NCBI RefSeq assembly: GCF_918698115.1
Contig: NZ_CAKKLV010000021.1
Location: 1-64,000 of the forward strand
Origin: Peribacillus sp. Bi96
Lineage (GTDB): Bacteria; Bacillota; Bacilli; Bacillales; DSM-1321
Length of the DNA stretch: 64,000 nt
Reading direction: 5' to 3'
Shown here: positions 1 through 8,988 of the stretch, piece after piece
Layout: each line of letters begins with the position of its first letter
Numbering within the stretch: the stretch's first letter is position 1
Notes under the pieces: model-generated
What the model was told of the DNA's origin: nothing
Database searches by the model: none
What the model saw: the letters and a program-made list of their open reading frames with translations, nothing else
Position numbers and translations under genes: made by a program

Positions 1-240
1 ATTCGAAGAAGACTCAGGATGTGCCTATGGAAACAATGGAAATTGCCAAGAACGAGAGTGAGGAAACTCAAAGGATTAGGCGTCCCATTTGGAAAAGCAT
101 ATGAATGGGGAAATAGCAGAAAGGGTTTTTGGCGCATAGCGCATAGTCCTATTCTAGACAAAACCCTTAATAATGTTTATTGGCACCACCAAGGGTTAGT
201 AAATCTATATGAACGATATACAAAACTACGTCAGACGTAA
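1..240 (+). CDS. ltrA: Group II intron reverse transcriptase/maturase, C-terminal fragment
   Basis: The frame is open from base 1 and ends at 238-240, so the gene continues upstream of the window. The visible 79 residues start with IRRRLRMCLWKQWK, then GVPFGKAYEWGNSRKGFWR, and end GLVNLYERYTKLRQT. This is the usual C-terminal stretch of group II intron maturases, the RNA-binding X/maturase-specific region. It lies directly before domain V, as expected for an ORF that ends in domain IV. The internal ATG at 19 is not the start. The protein splices its own intron RNA and drives retrohoming. Completeness upstream cannot be judged. Confidence 0.85.
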   Translation: MRRRLRMCLWKQWKLPRTRVRKLKGLGVPFGKAYEWGNSRKGFWRIAHSPILDKTLNNVYWHHQGLVNLYERYTKLRQT

Positions 241-314
241 ACTGAACCGCCGTATACCGAACAGTATGTACGGTGGTGTGAGAGGTCGGAGGCTAGGCGC
301 CTCCTCCTACTCGA
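1..314 (+). mobile_element. Group II intron, 3' end (window-truncated)
   Basis: The segment holds the end of an intron-encoded protein followed by RNA that can fold as domains V and VI. The domain V-like hairpin runs from about 243 to 285, with CCGCCGTA pairing to TACGGTGG. The domain VI-like hairpin at about 285-310 has GGAGG pairing with CCTCC, and the intron ends near CCTACTCGAT. The 5' part lies outside the window. The exact 3' splice point is inferred from the typical end of bacterial introns. Confidence 0.8.
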
Positions 315-406
315 TTTTGTCATCCATCATGGACTGAATAAAAATGGAAAAACGAGAAACATTATGTTTGTCTTCTCTTTTGCGACAAAGTTAGCTTTTT
401 CTTTTG

Positions 407-435
407 TTGAATGCGGCTGGCACGTACATTAACAT
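407..435 (+). promoter_or_regulatory. Predicted sigma-A promoter of mtlA
   Basis: TTGAAT at 407-412 and TAACAT at 430-435 are separated by exactly 17 bases, giving a start site near 442. It lies inside the possible upstream TTG extension of mtlA at 404, which argues that translation begins further down. It is only about 90 bases after the intron 3' end. Confidence 0.6.
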
Positions 436-472
436 TAATGGAAACTATATTAATATGAAGGGAAGAGTGCAA

Positions 473-2416
473 ATGGCTCACTTTAATATAAAAGTTGCAG
501 TTCAAAAGTTCGGTAACTTTCTAAGTTCAATGGTCATGCCAAATATTTCAGCTTTCATAGCTTGGGGGTTAATCACTGCCCTATTCATTCCATCTGGTTT
601 CTTGCCAAATGAAAGCCTTGCCAAAATGGTTACACCAATGGTTACATTTTTACTGCCGCTTTTAATTGGGTATACAGGTGGTAAGTTAGTCCATGACCAC
701 CGAGGTGGCGTAGTGGGTGCCATTGCGACAATGGGTGTCATCGTTGGATCTGACATCCCGATGTTCCTTGGTGCGATGATAATGGGACCGTTTGGCGGTT
801 ACGTCATCAAGAAATTCGATCAACTGATTGAAGGGAAAATAAAAGCCGGCTTTGAAATGCTTGTTAATAATTTCTCGGCTGGGATACTTGGCGGCTTGCT
901 GTCCATTCTATCCTTCTTGGCGATCGGGCCAGCTGTTAACGTATTTACCGGATGGCTTGTAGCAGGAGTTGATTGGCTTGTAGGGACAGGTTTACTGCCA
1001 CTTACGAGTATCCTGATCGAGCCAGCTAAGGTATTGTTCTTGAACAATGCCATTAATCATGGTGTACTATCACCAATCGGTGTTGAGCAAGTTAAACAAA
1101 CCGGCGCTTCCATCCTGTTTTTACTTGAATCGAATCCAGGACCTGGTATAGGCGTTCTGCTTGCCTATTGCTTTTTTGGAAAGGGCACTGCAAAGAAATC
1201 GGCGCCTGGAGCTGCCATCATTCATTTCTTTGGCGGTATCCATGAGATCTATTTCCCTTACATTCTAATGAAGCCGATGTTATTTTTAGCGGTCATCCTT
1301 GGAGGAATGAGCGGAGTTTTCACTTTGGTCCTTTTAGGCGGCGGATTATTCGCTCCAGCTTCACCAGGAAGCATTCTAGCTATTACAGCGGTAACTCCGC
1401 ATAATGCGGGCGCATATATTGCGAACTTTGCAGGCGTGATCGTAGCGGCCCTTGTTTCATTCATCGTCGGTGCATTCATCTTGAAAACAGGAAAGAAGTC
1501 GGATGAGAATATTGAAGATGCCGCGAAAAAAATGCAAGAAATGAAAGGAAAGAAAAGCTCTGTTGCGGATGTATTTGCTTCAGAACCAGGGAATTTGCCA
1601 ACAAACGTCAGCAAAATCATATTTGCTTGTGATGCTGGGATGGGATCAAGTGCAATGGGAGCTTCCCTGCTTCGTAAGAAAGTGAAGGAAGCTGGCTTGA
1701 ATATCGCAGTTACCAATACAGCGATCAGCAACCTTCCTGCTGATGCACAAATCGTCATTACACAGGAAGAGTTAACTCCAAGGGCACAGAATAAAGTGCC
1801 GAATGCTTATCATATTTCCGTCGATAACTTCTTATCAAGCCCTGAGTATGATTCATTGCTTGCACGGCTTCAGGATGACGGTACAGATGAGTTTCATGAG
1901 ATTGTCGAAGATGCTGAAGAGAAAGTTCCAGGTGTTCGTGAACATTCCATTGAACCTGGCATCGTAGAAGATGAACAGGAAGATAATGAATTGCTTCGCG
2001 AAGAGAATGTCTTCCTTAATCAACATTTCGCCAATAAGGAAGAAGCGATCCGCTTTGCGGGAAGGGCTTTGTTCAATGCAGGTTACGTTAAGGAAAGTTA
2101 CATTGAAGCAATGATTGCACGTGATGAACTGACTTCAACCTATATGGGCAATGATGTAGCCATTCCACACGGAACCGAGGAAGCGAAGAAAGATGTCCTT
2201 AAATCTGGATTCACCGTTCTGCAGATTCCGGATGGTGTCGACTTCGACGGCCAAAAGGCACGATTGATATTCGGTATTGCCGGCAAGGATGGGACACATC
2301 TTGAAATACTTTCTGGCATTGCAGTTACCTGCTCTGAGATGGAGAATATTGAAAAGATGGTTAAAGCCACATCAGCCAGGGAATTGATGGATATTATCAA
2401 TATTGAAAATAAATAA
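473..2416 (+). CDS. mtlA: PTS mannitol-specific transporter, fused EIICBA
   Basis: A 647-residue mannitol phosphotransferase permease that imports mannitol and phosphorylates it to mannitol-1-phosphate. The N-terminal part (about 1-340) is the membrane EIIC domain. EIIB follows, with its phospho-cysteine at Cys386 in CDAGMGSS. The C-terminal EIIA carries the phospho-histidine at His566 in IPHG. The length fits the fused E. coli form (about 637); B. subtilis splits EIIA off as MtlF. The frame is open back to a TTG at 404, but I chose ATG 473 because AAGGGA at 459-464 precedes it and the predicted promoter overlaps the extension. ATG 455 is an alternative. It is followed by a hairpin and then mtlR and mtlD. 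Confidence 0.95.
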   Translation: MAHFNIKVAVQKFGNFLSSMVMPNISAFIAWGLITALFIPSGFLPNESLAKMVTPMVTFLLPLLIGYTGGKLVHDHRGGVVGAIATMGVIVGSDIPMFLGAMIMGPFGGYVIKKFDQLIEGKIKAGFEMLVNNFSAGILGGLLSILSFLAIGPAVNVFTGWLVAGVDWLVGTGLLPLTSILIEPAKVLFLNNAINHGVLSPIGVEQVKQTGASILFLLESNPGPGIGVLLAYCFFGKGTAKKSAPGAAIIHFFGGIHEIYFPYILMKPMLFLAVILGGMSGVFTLVLLGGGLFAPASPGSILAITAVTPHNAGAYIANFAGVIVAALVSFIVGAFILKTGKKSDENIEDAAKKMQEMKGKKSSVADVFASEPGNLPTNVSKIIFACDAGMGSSAMGASLLRKKVKEAGLNIAVTNTAISNLPADAQIVITQEELTPRAQNKVPNAYHISVDNFLSSPEYDSLLARLQDDGTDEFHEIVEDAEEKVPGVREHSIEPGIVEDEQEDNELLREENVFLNQHFANKEEAIRFAGRALFNAGYVKESYIEAMIARDELTSTYMGNDVAIPHGTEEAKKDVLKSGFTVLQIPDGVDFDGQKARLIFGIAGKDGTHLEILSGIAVTCSEMENIEKMVKATSARELMDIINIENK

Positions 2417-2430
2417 ATACTCTTCACCTA

Positions 2431-2465
2431 GAATAGAAAAGCGTTTTACGCTTTTCTATTCAGTA
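2431..2465 (+). terminator. Intercistronic hairpin after mtlA
   Basis: A perfect 13-bp stem (2431-2443 with 2449-2461) has a 5-base loop, and TTTT follows a few bases later. It probably reduces read-through from mtlA into mtlR, or protects the mtlA 3' end. Confidence 0.65.
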
Positions 2466-2502
2466 TTTTCTCGTGTTACTCCACCTGAAATGAGTTGGTA
2501 GC

Positions 2503-4593
2503 ATGTATATTACTTCAAGGGAAAAATCAATCATAGAATTGATCATTAAAACTTCAGGAAAACATACGGCCACATCCATTGCGACACATCTGAATGTAAG
2601 TGTCCGGACGGTTCAGCGTGATCTGAAGTCCATCGAAAAAATCCTGCAATCATTTGAGTTGCATTTAACACGCAATACACATGAAGGGCTATCCATCGAT
2701 GGGAAGAATGAACAAATCTTTCGGCTTGTACAGCATCTGATGGGGAATCATCCGGTCGATCAAACACCACAAGAACGAAAGTTGCATCTCCTTTTAGCAT
2801 TACTGCAGGAAGAATCATATAAAACGCAAGTTCTTGCGGGGCATCTCGGTATAAGCATTACGACTCTTACAACCTATTTGGACGAACTGACTGAATGGTT
2901 AAAGAATTTTAATATCGTGATTACCAGAAAAAGGGGAGTCGGAATTGAGCTTGCCGGCACTGAAGAAAATAAACGGAAAGCCCAGGCAGCCTATTTCTTG
3001 CACTTTTTTAATGAAGAGTTGATTGAAAGTTTATTTTTGTTGCAAGAGGGAAAGTTCCCAGAAGCAAAAATCCTCGACTATTTCGATCCCGACTATCTTC
3101 TGGCTATCGATGGGGTGCTGAATTCTACCTTTAATAGTGTCCATTCTCGCCTGGCGGATAGTGGGTATATAGGGTTAATTGTACATATTTATGTAACCCT
3201 GCAAAGGAATGAAAGCCAATTTTTTTTGGAGAAGGACTTCAAGAAAATGAGCGAACTTTCGGATGAGAATAATCTCATGAATAAAATAGGCAAGGAACTC
3301 AGGACCATGCTGGAAGTCTCTTTTACCATTGATGATATAAGCTACCTGGCAGCCATACTTAAAGGCTCCAAGCTTCATGCGGCTGATGCCGTTCCATATG
3401 ACAGTGTGTTGCTGGGCCAGCTGATAAGAAACCTGATAAAAGATGTTTCGGCACAACTGCAAATCGACTTGACCAAGGATTTCCCGTTGTATCAAGGGCT
3501 CCTGGCCCATATGGAACCATCGCTTTTCCGGATCAAACAGGACATGGGATTGTACAACCCCTTAACCGAAGATATCAAACGAAAGTATCCGGTTCTCTTT
3601 TTGGCAGTAAAGACCAGTCTGGAAAAGGGATTCAAAGAAATTAAAGATTTTCCTGAGGATGAAATAGCCTTCATCGTCCTTCATTTCGGATCTGCATTGG
3701 TGCTGCGGGAGGAAGAAATATCAATAAGGGCACTCATCGTTTGCCCGACAGGTATAGGTACGTCAAAGATGCTTGCAAGCCGGATCAAAAAAGAAATCAT
3801 CGAAATCGAGACTGTAGAAATCAAGACGATCAAAGACATCCAGCAGCAGGGCAGTCTGAAAAACTATGACGTAATCATTTCTACCGTCCGGCTTCCGTAT
3901 ATCGATATGGATTATATCCTTGTATCCCCTCTTTTGAGTGAAGAGAATATATTGAACATCAGGAATTATTTAAGGAAGAATATCGAAAACTTCACGAAGA
4001 ATAAGCGTTATAGCAGTCATTCAGCCAACAAGGATTTCCACCCGAAAAAAGAGGATGGCGAATTAAAAGAAGTTCTTCAGGAATTGAAAGATGTCCAGCG
4101 GAACATCGAGTCGATCATGGATAATTTCCGGTTTTATCGGCTGCCGCATCTGAAAGGACATCCAGAAATCATTAAAGAAATGGTCAGGATGGCTGAGAAG
4201 GAAGAACTGCTAATGGGTGCGGATGATGTAATTAGATCCCTGAATGAACGGGAGAAAAAAGGTGGTTTAGGCATTCCAGGCACTGGAATGGGTCTATTTC
4301 ATACCAGGCATAACAACGTGAAAGAATTGATATTCCAGGTAACCCACTTGGAGGAAGATTGTCTCGTCAAAGGTATGGACGGGCAAGACGTCCATATGAA
4401 GAACTTGCTGCTGATGCTTGCCCCTGAAGAATTGAGTGTGAAGCAGCAGGAAATCGTCAGCTTAATAAGTTCAAGCTTGATTGAAAGTAATGAATCGATC
4501 ATGATTTTTTCATCTTCGGACGAAAAAATGATCAGCAGAAGATTGGAAGCTGTATTTTTGGACTATTTATATACTAACTTGATAAAGGGATGA
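2503..4593 (+). CDS. mtlR: PRD-containing mannitol operon activator MtlR
   Basis: A 696-residue transcription activator of the mannitol genes, close to the 694 of B. subtilis MtlR. The N-terminus holds a DeoR-like helix-turn-helix (TSIATHLNVSVRTVQRDL, about 22-40) and a second HTH region (about 85-150). Two PRD domains (about 190-400) follow, then an EIIB-Gat-like domain with Cys414 in CPTGIGTS, and an EIIA-Mtl-like domain with His600 in GLFHTRH. In the family, phosphorylation of the PRD, EIIB and EIIA sites by the PTS couples activity to mannitol transport. The Shine-Dalgarno before ATG 2503 is weak. The stop codon overlaps an upstream ATG of the mtlD frame. Confidence 0.93.
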   Translation: MYITSREKSIIELIIKTSGKHTATSIATHLNVSVRTVQRDLKSIEKILQSFELHLTRNTHEGLSIDGKNEQIFRLVQHLMGNHPVDQTPQERKLHLLLALLQEESYKTQVLAGHLGISITTLTTYLDELTEWLKNFNIVITRKRGVGIELAGTEENKRKAQAAYFLHFFNEELIESLFLLQEGKFPEAKILDYFDPDYLLAIDGVLNSTFNSVHSRLADSGYIGLIVHIYVTLQRNESQFFLEKDFKKMSELSDENNLMNKIGKELRTMLEVSFTIDDISYLAAILKGSKLHAADAVPYDSVLLGQLIRNLIKDVSAQLQIDLTKDFPLYQGLLAHMEPSLFRIKQDMGLYNPLTEDIKRKYPVLFLAVKTSLEKGFKEIKDFPEDEIAFIVLHFGSALVLREEEISIRALIVCPTGIGTSKMLASRIKKEIIEIETVEIKTIKDIQQQGSLKNYDVIISTVRLPYIDMDYILVSPLLSEENILNIRNYLRKNIENFTKNKRYSSHSANKDFHPKKEDGELKEVLQELKDVQRNIESIMDNFRFYRLPHLKGHPEIIKEMVRMAEKEELLMGADDVIRSLNEREKKGGLGIPGTGMGLFHTRHNNVKELIFQVTHLEEDCLVKGMDGQDVHMKNLLLMLAPEELSVKQQEIVSLISSSLIESNESIMIFSSSDEKMISRRLEAVFLDYLYTNLIKG

Positions 4594-4598
4594 TTGTA

Positions 4599-5741
4599 AT
4601 GAAACAAGCAGTACATTTTGGTGCAGGAAACATTGGAAGAGGATTTATAGGAGCACTCTTTTCACAGTCTGGATATCATGTAACATTTGTAGATATTGCT
4701 GATCAAATCATCGATCAGTTAAATGATAAAAAGCGATATCAAGTCAAATTGGCAACTGAACAACAAGAATCGGTCACTATAGAAAATGTTTCAGGCTTAA
4801 ATAGCTTAAAGCAGGAAGAGGAAATCATAAAGGCCATTTCCGAAGCAACCTACCTTACCACGGCAATCGGACCGAATATTTTGCCTCATATCGCTCCCTT
4901 AATTGCAAAAGGATTGGCTTCAAGAGTGAAGGAAACCGATGAAAAGCTATATGTGATCGCTTGCGAAAACCAAATATCGGCAACGGACCTTTTAGAAGGA
5001 TACATTCTAGAAAAATTGGATCAAGATACGAAGGCAAGCTTAACTGATAAAGTTTTCTTCTTTAATTCAGCTGTCGATCGAATCGTTCCTTTGCAAAATA
5101 ACGAAGGATCACTCGATGTTTTGGTCGAACCTTATTATGAATGGGTCGTTGAAACGAATGAAAACATTCCTGCCGTTGAGGGGATGACCATTGTAAAAGA
5201 ACTCGCTCCATTCATTGAGAGAAAACTGTTTACCGTTAATACAGGACATGCCGTCATTGCTTACCTCGGCTATCTCAAAGATAACAAATCGACGATTGAC
5301 CAATCATTGGAAGACGAAGGCGTTGTAGAGCAAGTCAAGAAAACATTAGGGGAAACGGGCGCTTATTTAATAAAGCAATATGGGTTGGATGCCGATGAAC
5401 ATCAGTACTATATAGAAAAAATCATTAATCGATTTAAAAATTCGTACTTAAATGACTCAGTGAATAGAGTGGGCCGTTCACCGCTGCGTAAGCTTGGACC
5501 GAACGACCGTCTCGTACGTCCCGCCGTAGAAGCGAAGAAAGCCGGACTTTCCTATACGAATTTGGCGAAGGCCATAGCAGCCGCCTTGCTGTTTGATTTT
5601 AACGAAGATGAAGAAGCGGTTAAGCTGCAAGCAATGATCAAAGAAAAGGGTATAGCTGGCGTTCTTAAGGAAGTAAGTGGATTGGACGAAAGCAGTGAAA
5701 TAACCAAAGAGGTTGTCAATCATTACAACAACTTGAAATAA
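4599..5741 (+). CDS. mtlD: Mannitol-1-phosphate 5-dehydrogenase
   Basis: A 380-residue NAD-dependent dehydrogenase converting mannitol-1-phosphate to fructose-6-phosphate, the second step after MtlA uptake. The N-terminus has the Rossmann motif HFGAGNIGRGFIG. The catalytic-domain signature KLFTVNTGHAVIAYLGY is visible near residues 210-226. The reading frame is open to ATG 4590, which overlaps the mtlR stop. I prefer ATG 4599 because AAAGGG lies at a normal distance and the product then begins MKQAVHFGAG like its relatives. It ends in a strong terminator. Confidence 0.94.
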   Translation: MKQAVHFGAGNIGRGFIGALFSQSGYHVTFVDIADQIIDQLNDKKRYQVKLATEQQESVTIENVSGLNSLKQEEEIIKAISEATYLTTAIGPNILPHIAPLIAKGLASRVKETDEKLYVIACENQISATDLLEGYILEKLDQDTKASLTDKVFFFNSAVDRIVPLQNNEGSLDVLVEPYYEWVVETNENIPAVEGMTIVKELAPFIERKLFTVNTGHAVIAYLGYLKDNKSTIDQSLEDEGVVEQVKKTLGETGAYLIKQYGLDADEHQYYIEKIINRFKNSYLNDSVNRVGRSPLRKLGPNDRLVRPAVEAKKAGLSYTNLAKAIAAALLFDFNEDEEAVKLQAMIKEKGIAGVLKEVSGLDESSEITKEVVNHYNNLK

Positions 5742-5750
5742 AAGCCGAAG

Positions 5751-5782
5751 AACTCCTGAAATCTTTTTTCAGGAGTTTTTTC
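5751..5782 (+). terminator. Rho-independent terminator of the mtl locus
   Basis: An 11-bp perfect stem (5751-5761 with 5767-5777), a 5-base loop and a T run lie ten bases after the mtlD stop. Confidence 0.9.
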
Positions 5783-5856
5783 TTAATCAAATGCCAATTA
5801 TAAAAGGAACATATCTTCCGATAAGCAGCATAACCTAGAAAGCTTATAAAAAAACC

Positions 5857-5886
5857 TTGTAAACAGTAATCATTACGTTTTATAAT
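5857..5886 (+). promoter_or_regulatory. Promoter P1 with Zur-type operator A
   Basis: TTGTAA at 5857-5862 and TATAAT at 5881-5886 form a -35/-10 pair with an 18-base spacer. The spacer is filled by a 7-1-7 inverted repeat (5861-5881) with core CAGTAATCATTACGT. The B. subtilis Zur consensus core is TCGTAAT-N-ATTACGA, so both inner halves match. A repressor bound here would cover the promoter. Which Fur-family protein binds is inferred from the half-site. Confidence 0.75.
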
Positions 5887-5932
5887 GAGAGACAGTCAAG
5901 ACAAGAGTGACCTTTAAACTTTCTTAAAGTGT

Positions 5933-5953
5933 AAATCGTAATCATTTTGATTT
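5933..5953 (+). promoter_or_regulatory. Zur-type operator B
   Basis: This is a second operator in the leader downstream of P1. Its core is TCGTAATCATTTTGA, with a perfect left half TCGTAAT and flanking AAA/TTT as in the Zur consensus. The right half has two mismatches. Confidence 0.7.
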
Positions 5954-5957
5954 GTTT

Positions 5958-5988
5958 GGAGAAGGGGGTATTAATGTTGAAAATATAG
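5958..5988 (+). other. Strong ribosome binding site opening a four-codon ORF
   Basis: GGAGAAGGGGG at 5958-5968 lies five bases before ATG 5974, but the frame closes at once (ATG TTG AAA ATA TAG). Either it is a very short leader peptide or the start of a gene that was lost when the repeat array expanded just downstream. Confidence 0.4.
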
Positions 5989-6033
5989 GGAATTGCTCGA
6001 GATTAGGTTTTACAAAAGGTGGATTAGTGCAGT

Positions 6034-6361
6034 AAATCGAGAGTTTGGAGCATTTACTCAAGATTTTGCAGCTATTGTAAGAGATTTAGAGCTGATACTC
6101 GTGAGTTTAGTGCGTTTACTCGTGAGTTTAGTGCGTTTACTCGTGAGTTTAGTGCGTTTACTCGTGAGTTTAGTGCGTTTACTCGTGAGTTTAGTGCGTT
6201 TACTCGTGAGTTTAGTGCGTTTACTCGTGAATTTAGTGCGTTTACTCGTGAATTTAGTGCATTTACCCGTGAGTTTGGAGCAAATACTCGTGAGTTTGAA
6301 GCAAATACTCGTGAGTTTAACACGTTTACTCGTGAGTGGATGTTTACTCTCGAGGAGCATT
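6034..6361 (+). repeat. Tandem array 1, 21-bp units
   Basis: Twelve 21-bp units run from 6097 to 6348. The first six (6097-6222) are identical and the rest are diverged. Three degenerate units precede them (6034-6096) and a partial one follows. Each unit starts ACTCGTGAGT, an imperfect dyad with arms ACTC/GAGT around GT, followed by TTAGTGCGTTT or TTGGAGCAAAT. Because 21 is a multiple of three, long frames run through on both strands; none has a convincing start signal. The array lies inside the leader between Zur-type operators B and C. The same core recurs at 44826-45560. Confidence 0.95.
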
Positions 6362-6407
6362 ACATAGGTTTCATTTCGGATAAGCTTTCGGCAATGCATT
6401 ACGTGGT

Positions 6408-6459
6408 TTGTCATGATAGTAAAGCAAAGCTACAATATAAATCGTAATCAATACGATTT
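6408..6459 (+). promoter_or_regulatory. Promoter P2 with Zur-type operator C
   Basis: TTGTCA at 6408-6413 and TACAAT at 6431-6436 with a 17-base spacer place transcription start near 6443. The operator at 6439-6459 sits on the start site. Its core TCGTAATCAATACGA differs from the Zur consensus at one position, the best match of the four sites. It directly precedes the binding-protein gene. Confidence 0.8.
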
Positions 6460-6504
6460 TAAAGCTGCTAATTAAAATAGTTGAGGTAATGGAGGAAATA
6501 TACC

Positions 6505-8034
6505 GTGTTCAGAAAATATAAATCGATTTTTATTGTATGTTTATCATTCTTTCTTTTGGCTGCTTGTTCTACAGAGTCAGCTAAAGAGCAAGGGAAAGAG
6601 AAGAAGGAAGTGAACTTGCTTTTTAATTTTGCGACTAGTTCGCTTGATCCGAATGTTGATACTAGTTATGTGTCACTAAGGGCTGGCATCACTGAGACAT
6701 TGGTGCATCTCAATGATGAGGATTTGACCATCGAACCTTGGCTGGCGAAAAGCTGGGATAGCAAGGATGGTCAATTATGGAATTTTGAGTTAAGGGAGGG
6801 TGTGACTTTTCAGAATGGAAAGCCGATGGATGGCAAAGCGGTGAAGGCATCCTTGGAGAGGGCGATGAAAGATAGTCTGGCGATCAAGAATGCTTTGCGC
6901 ATTGAGTCGATTGAAGCGGACGGGAATGCGCTGACCATTAAGACGGAGGTTCCTTTTCCTGAGTTTCCTTCTGAATTGGTCCATCCAAATACATCGATTA
7001 TTGACGTGAAGGAAAGTGACTATATAAACAAGCCGATAGGGACAGGGCCATTTGCCGTTTCGAAATTCATACCAGGTACGGCTGTTGATTTAATACGGTA
7101 TGAGTCTTACTGGGATGGAGCAGCAAAGCTTGAGAGAGCCAGGTTTTCGTTTAATGAAGATGCCAATGCACGGTCTCTTGCCCTTGAATCGGGAGACGCC
7201 GATATTGTTTTCCGTCCGGAAGTGGAAAGCCTGGAAAATTTAGAGGCGATAGATGGTGTGAAGGTTGAATCGACATCCACTTTCCGCGTACATCAAATGA
7301 CGATGAATTTGGAACGTAAAGCATTGCAGGACATACACGTCCGAAAGGCGATAGATGCCTTGATCGACCGTTCATCCATTGCGAATACGATTTTACATGG
7401 TCATGCAGAAGTGGCAACAGGGCCATTTCCATCCACATTCTCGTTTGCTCCGGACTATCCGAAAAAGGAGAATGGAATGGAAGCGGCTAAGGGGTTTCTT
7501 GATCAGGCGGGATATAAGAAAGTGGATGGTGTCATGCTAAAAGACGGCAAACCGTTAACGTTTACACTTCTTACATACAGTTCACGTGCCGACCTGCCGT
7601 TAATTGCCCAAGTTTTTCAATCGGATGCCGGCCAGTTGGGGATTGATGTGAAAATCAAGCAAATAGAAATCCCTGAAGAGTATATGGCAGCCAATCGCGA
7701 TTGGGATTTAACGACCTACAGCAATTTAACGGCTCCGCGTGGGGATGCCGGTTATTATTTAAATGCTACTTATCATCCAAAGGGAGCCTTGAACTTCAGT
7801 GGGGCCAATGATGATCACCTGACGTCCCTGATTGATGAGCTGAATGTAACGGTCGGACAGGAGAAGCGCTCGGATTTAGCTGAGGAGATTGCGATGTATG
7901 TGGATGAACAGGTGTATAATTCATTCATTTTACATCCGAATACACTTGTTGCTTATGATGCCGATAAAGTTGAAAACTGGATCACTTCGAGAAGCGAATA
8001 CTACATGCTGACGAATGAACTGGATGTGAAGTGA
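6505..8034 (+). CDS. Metal/metallophore ABC transporter substrate-binding lipoprotein (NikA/CntA-like)
   Basis: A 509-residue extracytoplasmic solute-binding protein of the peptide/nickel family (SBP family 5). The signal peptide ends in a lipobox, LAAC, with Cys21 as the lipid anchor. Family motifs include IEPWLAKSW and FELREGVTFQNGKP in the N-lobe and PIGTGPFAVSKF in the middle. The GTG start at 6505 follows TGGAGGAAA. It heads a run of four tightly packed transporter genes. With a Zur-type operator on its promoter and a CntL-like synthase gene nearby, the likely ligand is a metal-metallophore complex, by analogy with staphylococcal CntA. Peptide or nickel uptake is the alternative. Family is sure; ligand is inferred. 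Confidence 0.85.
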   Translation: MFRKYKSIFIVCLSFFLLAACSTESAKEQGKEKKEVNLLFNFATSSLDPNVDTSYVSLRAGITETLVHLNDEDLTIEPWLAKSWDSKDGQLWNFELREGVTFQNGKPMDGKAVKASLERAMKDSLAIKNALRIESIEADGNALTIKTEVPFPEFPSELVHPNTSIIDVKESDYINKPIGTGPFAVSKFIPGTAVDLIRYESYWDGAAKLERARFSFNEDANARSLALESGDADIVFRPEVESLENLEAIDGVKVESTSTFRVHQMTMNLERKALQDIHVRKAIDALIDRSSIANTILHGHAEVATGPFPSTFSFAPDYPKKENGMEAAKGFLDQAGYKKVDGVMLKDGKPLTFTLLTYSSRADLPLIAQVFQSDAGQLGIDVKIKQIEIPEEYMAANRDWDLTTYSNLTAPRGDAGYYLNATYHPKGALNFSGANDDHLTSLIDELNVTVGQEKRSDLAEEIAMYVDEQVYNSFILHPNTLVAYDADKVENWITSRSEYYMLTNELDVK

Positions 8035-8988
8035 ATGTTTCGCATCTTAGTCCGGCGATTCATTGAGGTCGTGATTTTTGTCCTTGTGATTACATTCATC
8101 TCTTTCCTTTTTGTTAGGCTTGCTCCAGGGGACCCAATTCTCTCGATACTTCAAGTGGATGATGTGTCGATCACAAACGAGCAAGTCAATGAGCTTCGTG
8201 AAGAATTGGGGTTCAATGATCCGCTGTTAGTGCAGTATGGCGATTGGTTTGCGGACTTTATCCAATTGGATTTCGGGCATTCCTATCTGACGAATCAGCC
8301 TGTGATGAAGATGATCATGAGCGGGCTGCCTGCAACACTTGAGCTGGCGGTTGGCGCATTGCTTGTGATGCTTGGTATAGCCATTCCATTAGGTTCGCTT
8401 GCTGCATTATACAGGGGAAGCTGGATTGATCAGATAAGCCGTGCCGTTTCTTTGTTGGGCGCAGCCATTCCTAGCTTTTGGCTGGGGCTGCTCTTGATAG
8501 ATCTATTTGCGGTACGATGGGGGGTCCTTCCAACAATGGGCAGGGACGGATTTCGTTCTTTGATTCTGCCGTCGGTCACGTTGGGGCTGGCCATCACAAG
8601 TGTGTACGTGCGTTTGCTGCGTTCGAGTTTAATAGATTCCCTAAGTCATGATTTCATCAGGGCTGCCCGATCTAGGGGGATATCAGAAATACGGATATTC
8701 TTTGCCCATGCATTTCGTTATAGCTTGCCCCCGGTCATTACCGTATTCGGTGTCAGCCTTGGCAGCCTGATCGGCGGTGTAGTGGTGATCGAAGTGATTT
8801 TTGCCTATCCAGGCATAGGTAAGATGGTCGTGGACTCGATTCGGTCACGGGATTATCCAGTCATCCAAGGGTACCTGTTGGTCATGGCCATCATTGTATT
8901 CATGGTTAATAGTGCCGTGGATTTATCTTATCGCTATTTAAATCCGGAGCTAAGACTGAAGGAAAGGAAGCATGGAAAATGGAGTTAG
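8035..8988 (+). CDS. ABC transporter permease (NikB/DppB/CntB-like)
   Basis: A 317-residue inner-membrane permease with six predicted transmembrane segments and the BPD_transp_1 fold. The N-terminus MFRILVRRFIEVVIFVLVITFISF and LAPGDP are typical of DppB/NikB proteins. The EAA loop is visible as DFIRAARSRGISEIRIFFAHAFR (about 204-226). ATG 8035 abuts the stop of the binding-protein gene. The end overlaps the next permease by 10 bases, so translation is probably coupled. It should pair with the following gene as a heterodimeric channel. Confidence 0.92.
   Translation: MFRILVRRFIEVVIFVLVITFISFLFVRLAPGDPILSILQVDDVSITNEQVNELREELGFNDPLLVQYGDWFADFIQLDFGHSYLTNQPVMKMIMSGLPATLELAVGALLVMLGIAIPLGSLAALYRGSWIDQISRAVSLLGAAIPSFWLGLLLIDLFAVRWGVLPTMGRDGFRSLILPSVTLGLAITSVYVRLLRSSLIDSLSHDFIRAARSRGISEIRIFFAHAFRYSLPPVITVFGVSLGSLIGGVVVIEVIFAYPGIGKMVVDSIRSRDYPVIQGYLLVMAIIVFMVNSAVDLSYRYLNPELRLKERKHGKWS

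Noticed and set aside
404..472. TTG 404 as start of mtlA
   Set aside because: It lacks a ribosome site, and the predicted promoter lies within this extension; ATG 473 fits family length.
5993..6367. Long frames through tandem array 1 on both strands (LVSLVRL-, LTSKRTK- and NSRVNAL-type repeats)
   Set aside because: They arise because the unit is 21 bases. There is no convincing ribosome site, and the sister array has unit lengths that break the frames.
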